From an uncultured Nitrosomonas sp. (GTDB lineage Bacteria; Pseudomonadota; Gammaproteobacteria; Burkholderiales; Nitrosomonadaceae): 43,382 nucleotides of DNA. The stretch spans positions 1 through 43,382 of the forward strand of contig CADEDJ010000024.1 in assembly GCA_902826055.1 (NCBI GenBank), read 5' to 3'. The notes below the pieces were generated by a model. That model was not told the DNA's origin, ran no database searches, and worked only from the letters and a program-made list of their open reading frames with translations. The position numbers and the translations under genes are program-made. Below are positions 35,846 to 43,382 of this stretch, in pieces; position 1 is the stretch's first letter; the number at the start of each line of letters is the position of its first letter.

Positions 35846-37852
35846 TTAACCTTTTGAATTTATTTCTAATATTACTGTACACTCATGTATGGTTACCGGC
35901 CATTCCAATCGTATAGTGAGTGCTTGCATAATTTTTTCGAACCCGCTTTCGGATTGAGACACTGAGAAATGTGGATGGCCAATAAAAGTTACTGGGGAAG
36001 AGGTTGAGAGTATAACATTGCCAGCCAGCGTGTCATCGTCCAATATAATTTCAGTCAAATTTGTCAGCTTAAGCAATTGGCCAAAACCACCCGGAATTTT
36101 TCCTTGATAAATATAGCGGCCGCCCATACCATCGCAGCTTGGCATTGCAAGGTTAATTTCAGTACTGAATATTTGCGAATGTTTGGCGGAAAAACGATAC
36201 ACCACTTGTAATCGATTATTATCGAGCATGATGTGCTTATGAATCGGATACTCAGTATTTGTAGATTGAAAATGAATATTTTCAAGTGCCGGTGCTTTAT
36301 ACTGATAAGCGATAAAAGTATCACCGAGGCGGTCAATAAACAAGCTGCGAGGATGGTCGTCAGGAATTATATCGTCGGCGTTTATTTCGTGCTTATAGCT
36401 GATTCGATCATGTGCAGATGCAATACCGCTCGCTGCATGATTCGATAAATGGTGCTCCCCTGGTTGAATTTTCTGATAATAATGTTCAAGCTGACAGCGC
36501 AAGGTATCACCGAAATTATGTTTCAGTTGATAGGCATCCAATTCGCAAATAGCAGCGAAATCATCCAGCTTCACTATTGCCTGTAGTATGCCATTGTGTA
36601 AATAAGCTTCGGCAATACCATCTAAATCTGTATCCTCGGTAAAGCAGGTGAGGCGCTGCATGCAGTTGTCTAGCAATGCTTCCAACTCAACAATGGCGTT
36701 ATAAACGGCACGACGCAAATGGGGAAGATACAAACCACCGAATAAACCATGCCAATAAGCATCGTTGGCTTGGGATTCATAAAGTTTTTGTCGCATTAAC
36801 TTGGTTTGTTGTTTTTTAGGTAGTGAATTAAATCGTGTAGAAAGCGCTAACATACGTTTATGCATCCAGTTAGATTCAGGATAGCGCGAGAAGAAATTTT
36901 TCCAGATGCCACCACGTAAAAATGCTTTTTTATGCTCATACCAACTGCTGAGCTTGGCTTGTTGTACCAGATCAGCATAGGTATCGGCAGCCTGGGCAGG
37001 CAGTGTCCATTCATTCATTTCAATATATGAGACGGTGGGCAGATAAACAATACCACGCGTTTTTTCACTGGCGTGGTATTCACTATAATGTTGCGTGCAA
37101 ATTTTAGGTGATGCCAAGACGCCTTGAATAAATTGCTCCAGCCACCCTTTTTCATATACCCACTGGTAAGTTTCTGGCCAGATACCAAACTTTTCAATGT
37201 CATCAAAGTAGATGGCAGCTGCACAGGAACTTGATGCATTATCGGCCAGGCTTTCCAGGTAAGCGATCGTTTCAGCAGCGGGTGAAAATGGGATTTTATA
37301 ACGGAGTATTTCTGAAATCGGAAATAAGTCTAGCTTACGACCATCTTCTTCGGTGGTAAAGTAACCATTAAGTTCGCTGGAAGTTTTGCCGGCACACAGG
37401 AAATGGTAGTCATCCACAATAACATAACGAATGCCGCAATCTGCAAGGGCAGGGATTACTGTTGATTCCCACACACGTTCGGTTAGCCATGCACCTTGCG
37501 GACGTTGCCCTAGTTTGGCAAGCAGTTTATTAGAGAAAGTCTCGATTTGTCCAATACGATCGCGATTTGGAATGACTGCCAAAACGGGCTCAGTGTCACC
37601 TGCGCCGAAGAGTTCTACTTGCTGGCGTTCAACCATTTCTCGCAGAAGTGTTATATCCTCAGGAAAATGCTGGATCAAATAATCCAATAGCCAACCGGAG
37701 AAATGAACAGCAAAACGAAATTCCGGATAGCGGTGCAGTACTTGCAAAAACGGTTTGTAACAACGCACATGCGCGTCTATCAATACGCTGGGAAAATTGC
37801 CGACGGGTTGATGTGCATGCACACCAAAAAGTAACGATACGCGTTGTGACAT
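35846..37852 (-). CDS. GH57 glucanotransferase/alpha-amylase-type enzyme
   Basis: 668 residues. The N-terminal GH57 barrel begins SLLFGVHAHQPVGNF and has the nucleophile Glu125 in AWLTERVWES and the acid/base Asp in YFDDIEKFGIWPETY (Asp217/218). The C-terminal half has the beta-sandwich domains typical of the Thermococcus 4-alpha-glucanotransferase type (DUF1925/DUF1926), including RSLFIDRLGDTFIAYQYKAP. There is no signal peptide, so it acts in the cytoplasm. It probably rearranges or shortens alpha-1,4-glucan chains. Amylase and transferase activity cannot be told apart by sequence. It lies 98 bp before pgi. Confidence 0.9.
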   Translation of the reverse strand: MSQRVSLLFGVHAHQPVGNFPSVLIDAHVRCYKPFLQVLHRYPEFRFAVHFSGWLLDYLIQHFPEDITLLREMVERQQVELFGAGDTEPVLAVIPNRDRIGQIETFSNKLLAKLGQRPQGAWLTERVWESTVIPALADCGIRYVIVDDYHFLCAGKTSSELNGYFTTEEDGRKLDLFPISEILRYKIPFSPAAETIAYLESLADNASSSCAAAIYFDDIEKFGIWPETYQWVYEKGWLEQFIQGVLASPKICTQHYSEYHASEKTRGIVYLPTVSYIEMNEWTLPAQAADTYADLVQQAKLSSWYEHKKAFLRGGIWKNFFSRYPESNWMHKRMLALSTRFNSLPKKQQTKLMRQKLYESQANDAYWHGLFGGLYLPHLRRAVYNAIVELEALLDNCMQRLTCFTEDTDLDGIAEAYLHNGILQAIVKLDDFAAICELDAYQLKHNFGDTLRCQLEHYYQKIQPGEHHLSNHAASGIASAHDRISYKHEINADDIIPDDHPRSLFIDRLGDTFIAYQYKAPALENIHFQSTNTEYPIHKHIMLDNNRLQVVYRFSAKHSQIFSTEINLAMPSCDGMGGRYIYQGKIPGGFGQLLKLTNLTEIILDDDTLAGNVILSTSSPVTFIGHPHFSVSQSESGFEKIMQALTIRLEWPVTIHECTVILEINSKG

Positions 37853-37940
37853 TCAGTAACCCCGGTAATTTTTTAACAATCTGGGTAAGTGAAAACCCAA
37901 TTTAAACACAGATTGGTATAGTTTGGAATCATTCAAGTAT

Positions 37941-39644
37941 TTATGAGGATCGCCGCATGGCGCCACTTTCTTCATTGTACCGGTTACCTTTACTGATGGA
38001 TTCAAAAACTGCCGAAGGTATCGGTAATTTGAGTAAGCGATAAAGATTCATCAGGTTTTGCCTGAACAATTGATCGAAGCTTGCAACCGAGTGGGCTGGA
38101 TTGTAATCACCAAACCACCAGAACCAATCCGAGCTTTCACAGGATGCTAACTGCCTGCTTGCTTGCACTTTTTCTTCGTCATTTAAGCGGTCACTTTGCA
38201 TGACGAGATCGTAACTGTTTTTGGCTGCACAAAGCATATCCCAAGCATGATTCTTTTCTTTATCTCCTATCCAAGTGGAGAATGTTCCATAAACCCAACT
38301 TCCTGCAGCTAATGTTGGCAATGTCGCTATGCTGTATTTATTGTGTGTGTCCGCAATATAATCGCGATAGGTTGTTGTGCGAATGAATGGATGATTATCA
38401 AGTAAGCTGTATAAGTCTTCAAGAAAATAATAACCATTATATGGATATGCCTCCCAAGCATTTTCTCCATCGAGAATAACACTGACAACAGGATTTTCTT
38501 CAGCAGGTGTGCTGTGATAAATGCGTTCCAGGGATTGAATGAAATTTTCTGCGGCATCACGTCCAAACCATCGGGCGTATTCGAAACCAATCAAATCAGA
38601 CAATTGATCGTCACGGAAGAAGCAAACGACTGGTTTTATTTCTTCGCTCACATAGTAGGGGCGGTATAAATACTGATTACGATCGGGCAGCGGGTTATCG
38701 GGATAAGAAGCGCACAAACTATTAACCAAAACACCTTCACCACTCGCACTCCAGTGACAGTTTTGTTCCGCCAGAATTTTCAGTAATGCTATCGATAACG
38801 CCCCTTCAGCTGGCCAAACACCATGAGGTTGTTCATTGAAACGCTGAGTATGGTGGGTAATCGCTGAAGAAAGATGGAATGCAACGCGGCTTCGTCCACC
38901 TGGATATTGCTGATGTTCCGGTAAGGTAACATCGGGCTGACTGTCGCGAGCGGAATTAAAGTCAATCAACAAGGGAGCCAACGGATGATAGTGCGGTGTA
39001 GTGGATAATTCAATCTGACCTGATTCGGCAAGCTTACGGTATCGCGGAATTAGATTTTGAATCAACTCACCAATTAAGTTGAACAGTTGTAGTCGATCTT
39101 GATGGCTAAATTCTTTACCTTTTGCCATCAATTTCATGACAAATTCGTTGTTGCGACGCACGCTCTCACCCATCCATGCAAGGTGATACCATACCAGTAA
39201 ATCAGCCAGATATTGACTAGAAAAATAAGTTAATTCACTCTCGCTGTGTTTGTTAAAAAGTTGGTAAAGTTCGTGCAAGCGTTTATAAGTTGGGTAGGGT
39301 TGTAGCATTGTGTCATGATTGCTTAGAAAACAGCTATCAAATACATACAAGCGATCTTGCATCGTGATGTGCTCTAGATCTGATGCCGCGAGCAGCCGTA
39401 GCAAAGGGTTGCGTATTTTCCCCGAGGAGAATTGTTCAGTGAAATCTTCCAATTGATCCAGCAAAATCGGTACAAAATTGATAATTGCTTTGGTCTGCGG
39501 GTGCATTTCCAGGTGATAAGCCATATCGGTATAGTCCTTGATAGCGTGCAGATAGACCCAAGGCAACACAAACTCTTTAGTGACATAATCACGATAATCG
39601 GGTTGATGCATATGCCACAGTAATACAAGATTTAATCGTTTCAT
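37941..39644 (-). CDS. GH57 glycoside hydrolase (amylopullulanase-like)
   Basis: 567 residues. Begins LNLVLLWHMHQPDYRD, the first GH57 conserved region. Glu280 in HGVWPAEGALS and Asp392 in VSVILDGENAWEAYPYNG are the likely catalytic pair. WYHLAWMGESVRRN and YYHPLAPLL-like segments (HYHPLAPLLIDF) are also typical. No signal peptide, so cytoplasmic. It differs in length and domains from its GH57 neighbour, so the two probably do different steps in glycogen shaping or breakdown. It is 37 bp downstream of glgC. No clear ribosome site is seen. Confidence 0.9.
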   Translation of the reverse strand: MKRLNLVLLWHMHQPDYRDYVTKEFVLPWVYLHAIKDYTDMAYHLEMHPQTKAIINFVPILLDQLEDFTEQFSSGKIRNPLLRLLAASDLEHITMQDRLYVFDSCFLSNHDTMLQPYPTYKRLHELYQLFNKHSESELTYFSSQYLADLLVWYHLAWMGESVRRNNEFVMKLMAKGKEFSHQDRLQLFNLIGELIQNLIPRYRKLAESGQIELSTTPHYHPLAPLLIDFNSARDSQPDVTLPEHQQYPGGRSRVAFHLSSAITHHTQRFNEQPHGVWPAEGALSIALLKILAEQNCHWSASGEGVLVNSLCASYPDNPLPDRNQYLYRPYYVSEEIKPVVCFFRDDQLSDLIGFEYARWFGRDAAENFIQSLERIYHSTPAEENPVVSVILDGENAWEAYPYNGYYFLEDLYSLLDNHPFIRTTTYRDYIADTHNKYSIATLPTLAAGSWVYGTFSTWIGDKEKNHAWDMLCAAKNSYDLVMQSDRLNDEEKVQASRQLASCESSDWFWWFGDYNPAHSVASFDQLFRQNLMNLYRLLKLPIPSAVFESISKGNRYNEESGAMRRSS

Positions 39645-39681
39645 TTCAAAATAATATTATCGATAATAAATGCTATTGTTA

Positions 39682-40971
39682 TTAATATGCTGTATGAACA
39701 AATTGTCCCAGCATTTCTGGTGTAATTAATGTAATGCCATTGTCGGTGACATAGAATTTTTTGCGATCTGCTGCTACGTCATATCCAACAACCAATCCTT
39801 CCGGTATAACACATTGTTTTTCAACGATGACTTTTCGAAGTCGAGCATGCCTATTGATAGTGACATTCGGTAAGATGACGGAATCTTCCACTATGCAATA
39901 GCTATTGACTTTCACGTTGGAAAATAGCAACGATCGCCGCACGGTTGCGCCACTAATAATACAGCCACCGGATACTGAAGAATCCAGCGCCTGGCCGCGG
40001 CGATCATTATCATCAAAAACAAATTTGGCTGGAGGCAATTGTTCCTGGTGTGTCCAGATTGGCCAATCAGCATCATAAAGATTGAGCTGAGGGGTAACGG
40101 AGACAAGATCAACATTGGCTTCCCAGTAAGCATCTAAAGTTCCAACATCGCGCCAATAGGGTATGCCTGATGCCATATTAACGCAGCTGTTAAGAAATCG
40201 ATGGGCAAACACGCGATAACGTGGCACTAGATAAGGAATCAGATCCTTGCCAAAATCATGTGATGAATCGTCGGTACCATGATCACGAATCAATTGTTCA
40301 TAGAGAAATTTTGCATTAAAGACATAAATTCCCATACTCACCAGCGCTCTTTCTGACTGTCCAGGTATCGCCACCGGTTTATCAGGTTTTTCTGCAAAGC
40401 TGGTTATCTGCCAATCTTCGTTGACACCCATTACACCAAAGGCACTGGCTTCTTGTAGCGGAACTTCCAGGCAAGCCACTGTCATATCGGCGCCCTTGTC
40501 AACATGTTCAGCCAGTACCTTGCCATAATCCATTTTGTAGATATGATCACCGCCCAGTATCAAGACATACTGAGCATTGTGGCGTGCAAGTATGTCAACA
40601 TTTTGAAATACCGCATCGGCCGTACCTTGATACCAGGTTTCTTCAGCGGTACGCTGTTGCGCAGGGAGAAGTTCCACGAATTCTTTGAAGCGGCCATCGA
40701 GAAAACTCCAGCCATGCTGAATATGACGAATCAGGCTTTGAGCTTTGTATTGTGTTACCACACCAATACGCCGCACACCGGAATTGACACAATTAGAAAG
40801 TGGAAAATCAATAATGCGAAACTTCCCACCGAATGGAACCGCTGGTTTAGCGCGCCAGTCTGTTAACTGATGTAAACGACTGCCTCGTCCTCCCGCCAAT
40901 ATTAACGCTAAAGTATCACGGGTGATATCACTGTTAAAGCGTGTACTGGTTTTATGCTCGATGTTTTCCAT
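39682..40971 (-). CDS. glgC: Glucose-1-phosphate adenylyltransferase GlgC
   Basis: 429 residues. The nucleotide-binding start [28 protein letters not shown] and [15 protein letters not shown] are intact, as are the middle GTADAVFQN and the C-terminal left-handed beta-helix part ([35 protein letters not shown]). It makes ADP-glucose, the committed step of bacterial glycogen synthesis, and is allosterically controlled in the family. GGGGGAAA precedes the ATG. First gene of the minus-strand operon, divergent from glgB. Confidence 0.95.
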   Translation of the reverse strand: MENIEHKTSTRFNSDITRDTLALILAGGRGSRLHQLTDWRAKPAVPFGGKFRIIDFPLSNCVNSGVRRIGVVTQYKAQSLIRHIQHGWSFLDGRFKEFVELLPAQQRTAEETWYQGTADAVFQNVDILARHNAQYVLILGGDHIYKMDYGKVLAEHVDKGADMTVACLEVPLQEASAFGVMGVNEDWQITSFAEKPDKPVAIPGQSERALVSMGIYVFNAKFLYEQLIRDHGTDDSSHDFGKDLIPYLVPRYRVFAHRFLNSCVNMASGIPYWRDVGTLDAYWEANVDLVSVTPQLNLYDADWPIWTHQEQLPPAKFVFDDNDRRGQALDSSVSGGCIISGATVRRSLLFSNVKVNSYCIVEDSVILPNVTINRHARLRKVIVEKQCVIPEGLVVGYDVAADRKKFYVTDNGITLITPEMLGQFVHTAY

Positions 40972-41050
40972 AGTGTTGCGTTTCCCCCTATGATTTATCC
41001 AAGTAGATTATTGCATTATGGCATTTTCTTATGCTTTTCTTTAGGTTTGA

Positions 41051-41107
41051 TTGTCACGAAACTGTTAGTTGAATTGTCATTTGTTAAGACTATAGACAGG
41101 TTATAAT
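41051..41107 (+). promoter_or_regulatory. Pho-box-like repeats and -10 upstream of glgB
   Basis: TTGTCAC-GAAA-CTGTTAG at 41051-41068 fits the 7-4-7 PhoB pattern, and a third TTGTCAT follows at 41074-41080. A consensus TATAAT lies at 41102-41107, with a possible -35 (TTTGTT) at 41080-41085. It lies in the 166-bp region shared by glgC and glgB, so either gene could be affected. Confidence 0.42.
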
Positions 41108-41137
41108 TCATTTTAACTCAATTATCAGTTTGTCAAT

Positions 41138-43330
41138 GTGATTGCCGCTCATAAAACTAATTTACAACAAGAAATATTACTGAATGCCAGACTTCATGAT
41201 CCTTATAGCTATTTGGGATTACATCATGAGAACGGTAAGGCTCTGATTCGTATATTTCGCCCTGATGTTGCGAATATTTGGATTAAAACGACGGTTGATT
41301 TTGAACCTATGCAACGTATTCATCCCGAGGGAATTTTCGAGTGGCGCGGGGAATTTGCGTCAGCCATGCCTTATTGTTTACGTATCGAAGCAAAAGAGTC
41401 TTCCCGTATTCTCTATGAAGCTTATGATGCATATGCTTTTGCACCACAAATTTCAGGTCATGATCTGCACTTGTTCAATGAAGGCAAATTTTGGCAAGCT
41501 TATCGCATGCTTGGTGCGCAATCAGTCAAGAATGCTGGAATTGATGGTGTGCGGTTTGCAGTTTGGGCGCCCAATGCGGAGCGTGTCAGTGTGGTAGGTG
41601 ATTTCAATCGCTGGGATGGTAGAACTCATCCAATGAAAGTGCACCATGCCAGCGGTGTGTGGGAATTGTTTATTCCGCAATTGCCGCCCGGTTCATTGTA
41701 TAAATTTGAAATTCGCAATCGCCATAGTGGAGAAATTCTCATCAAAACGGATCCCTATGCCAATCGCTATGAAATGCGTCCTGGTACGGCAGCATTAGTA
41801 CCAACTAACAACAATTATCAATGGCAAGATGCTGCATGGATGACTAATCGCACCCATTGGGATTGGTTGCATGCACCGCTCAATATTTTTGAAATTCACG
41901 TCGGATCCTGGAAGCGGCATCCGGATGGGCGTTTCTATACTTACCGGGAGTTGGCTGATCATCTTCTCGGATATGTTCTGGAAATGGGCTATACACATAT
42001 CGAACTGATGCCCATTTCAGAGCATCCACTTGATGAATCTTGGGGATATCAGACTACCGGATACTTTGCCGTGACAAGCCGTTATGGCTCATCCGATGAT
42101 TTCCGCTTTTTTGTCGATGCGTGCCATCAAGCGGGAATTGGTGTAATTCTGGATTGGGTACCGGCGCATTTTCCGCAGGATACGTTTGCATTGGCGCGTT
42201 TCGACGGTACCGCATTGTATGAACACGAAGATCCACGACTGGGATTTCACCAAGATTGGGGCACTTATATCTTCAACTACGGCCGCAATGAAGTGAGATC
42301 TTTTTTGCTATCGAGTGCACATTATTGGTTGTCTGAATTTCACTTGGATGGCTTACGCGTCGATGCAGTTGCGTCGATGCTGTATCTTGACTATTCGCGC
42401 AAAGAAGGGGAATGGTTAGCGAACAAATTTGGCGGACGCGAGAATCTGGAAGCTATCGATTTTTTGCGCGAACTCAATATCATGGTGCATGACCAATTTC
42501 CTGGCGCGCTGACATTGGCGGAAGAATCCACTGCTTGGCCTGGGGTATCACGCCCAACGTATACAGGTGGTTTGGGATTTTCAATGAAATGGAATATGGG
42601 TTGGATGCACGATACCTTGACTTATATGCGGCAAGACCCCGTGCATCGCCGGTATCATCAGGATCAATTAACATTCAGTCAGCTCTATGCGTACACCGAA
42701 AATTTTGTGTTGCCTTTTTCACATGACGAAGTCGTGCATGGCAAAGGCTCATTGTTCACCAAAATGCCCGGCGACGATTGGCAAAAATTTGCCAATACAC
42801 GTCTGCTGTTGGTCTATCAAATGACAAGTCCGGGAAAGAAGCTTAATTTCATGGGCAATGAATTCGCACAGAAATTGGAATGGCGCATAAATCATGAACT
42901 GGATTGGTATCTGCTGGGGCAAAAGCAGCATTCCAATATACAAGCTGCGCACCGCGATCTGAATCATTATTACAAGCATATTCCTGCCTTGCACCAGCTC
43001 GACTTTACTGCTGAAGGATTTTACTGGATCGACTGCCAAGATGCTGATCATTCGGTTATTAGCTATATACGTCGCGCCAAAGATGATTCATTTGTGCTGG
43101 TAGTTCTCAATTTTACTCCCGTTCCACGCCACGGCTACCGCATAGGCGTTCCCGTTGCCGGCATTTACCATGAACTCTTTAATAGTGATTCAATTTATTA
43201 TGGAGGGAGTAATGTCGGTAATTTAGGAAATATTGCAAGTGTGCCAGCCCCGTGGATGGGATTTAACCATTCGATGGCCATTACATTGCCCCCTTTAGCG
43301 GGGATTGTTTTTTCTTTAAATCAGATTTGA
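41138..43330 (+). CDS. glgB: Glycogen branching enzyme GlgB
   Basis: 730 residues, almost the E. coli length, starting at GTG (41138); an ATG one base earlier is out of frame. Two N-terminal carbohydrate-binding CBM48-type domains ([30 protein letters not shown]) precede a GH13 barrel. The catalytic triad is Asp409 ([12 protein letters not shown]), Glu462 ([11 protein letters not shown]) and Asp530 ([13 protein letters not shown]), each 4 above the E. coli numbering. It creates alpha-1,6 branches in glycogen. It is divergent from glgC-GH57-GH57-pgi-glgA and completes the pathway. No strong Shine-Dalgarno is seen. Confidence 0.96.
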   Translation: MIAAHKTNLQQEILLNARLHDPYSYLGLHHENGKALIRIFRPDVANIWIKTTVDFEPMQRIHPEGIFEWRGEFASAMPYCLRIEAKESSRILYEAYDAYAFAPQISGHDLHLFNEGKFWQAYRMLGAQSVKNAGIDGVRFAVWAPNAERVSVVGDFNRWDGRTHPMKVHHASGVWELFIPQLPPGSLYKFEIRNRHSGEILIKTDPYANRYEMRPGTAALVPTNNNYQWQDAAWMTNRTHWDWLHAPLNIFEIHVGSWKRHPDGRFYTYRELADHLLGYVLEMGYTHIELMPISEHPLDESWGYQTTGYFAVTSRYGSSDDFRFFVDACHQAGIGVILDWVPAHFPQDTFALARFDGTALYEHEDPRLGFHQDWGTYIFNYGRNEVRSFLLSSAHYWLSEFHLDGLRVDAVASMLYLDYSRKEGEWLANKFGGRENLEAIDFLRELNIMVHDQFPGALTLAEESTAWPGVSRPTYTGGLGFSMKWNMGWMHDTLTYMRQDPVHRRYHQDQLTFSQLYAYTENFVLPFSHDEVVHGKGSLFTKMPGDDWQKFANTRLLLVYQMTSPGKKLNFMGNEFAQKLEWRINHELDWYLLGQKQHSNIQAAHRDLNHYYKHIPALHQLDFTAEGFYWIDCQDADHSVISYIRRAKDDSFVLVVLNFTPVPRHGYRIGVPVAGIYHELFNSDSIYYGGSNVGNLGNIASVPAPWMGFNHSMAITLPPLAGIVFSLNQI

Positions 43331-43382
43331 GCAGCCATTTTTTCCTGAAGTTAGTGTGATTTGTCACATTAATAAAGTCTTA

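Noticed and set aside
43340..43370. Terminator after glgB (TGTGA-TTTG-TCACA)
   Set aside because: The stem is only 5 bp and no T-run follows.

Overview
The window looks like a moderately AT-rich chromosome segment of a Gram-negative proteobacterium, most probably a betaproteobacterium of the Nitrosomonas type. That placement is an inference from the mixture of genes: Mla lipid transport, a TonB/ExbB/ExbD system, PhoB, a 1-Cys peroxiredoxin, and a glycogen locus with GH57 enzymes. I recognise no rRNA, tRNA, CRISPR array, phage or plasmid gene.

Layout. 313-3852 (-) is a secreted M1-like/M28/PDZ fusion peptidase. 4081-8404 (+) is an unfamiliar two-gene unit: a 1065-residue membrane protein with a large extracytoplasmic region, then a TolB-like beta-propeller protein. 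8709-13517 (+) holds a secreted PQQ sugar-dehydrogenase-like protein and a large FG-GAP/RTX calcium-binding protein that should leave by type I secretion. 14150-14422 (-) is a small exported protein. 14643-23156 (-) is an outer-membrane TonB receptor downstream of a tightly packed six-gene operon (DUF3450, long ExbB-like protein, ExbB, ExbD, TonB, TPR protein). phoB lies divergently at 23720-24448 (+). Then come a lipoprotein (-), a 1-Cys peroxiredoxin (+), mlaFED (-) and a secreted thermonuclease (+). 29576-30359 is a scar: a degraded copy of the RTX tail joined to a broken IS110-type transposase. 30886-32433 (+) is a galactose-oxidase-like radical copper enzyme. 32627-43330 is a glycogen locus: glgC, two GH57 enzymes, pgi and glgA on the minus strand, and glgB divergent on the plus strand.

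How it may fit together. I see PhoB-box-like direct repeats in three places: before phoB, before the TonB operon (in its own orientation), and between glgC and glgB. The strongest new hypothesis is that PhoB drives the TonB/ExbB/DUF3450/TPR cluster, and perhaps glycogen storage, when phosphate is short.

Two copies of a ~119-bp near-palindromic repeat with TTAAGG ends lie in opposite orientation, one between the TonB operon and phoB. The other overlaps the end of the galactose-oxidase-like gene and appears to supply its stop codon. Start sites were moved from the longest open frame to better-supported internal starts for the TolB-like, FG-GAP/RTX, tonB, mlaE and galactose-oxidase-like genes.
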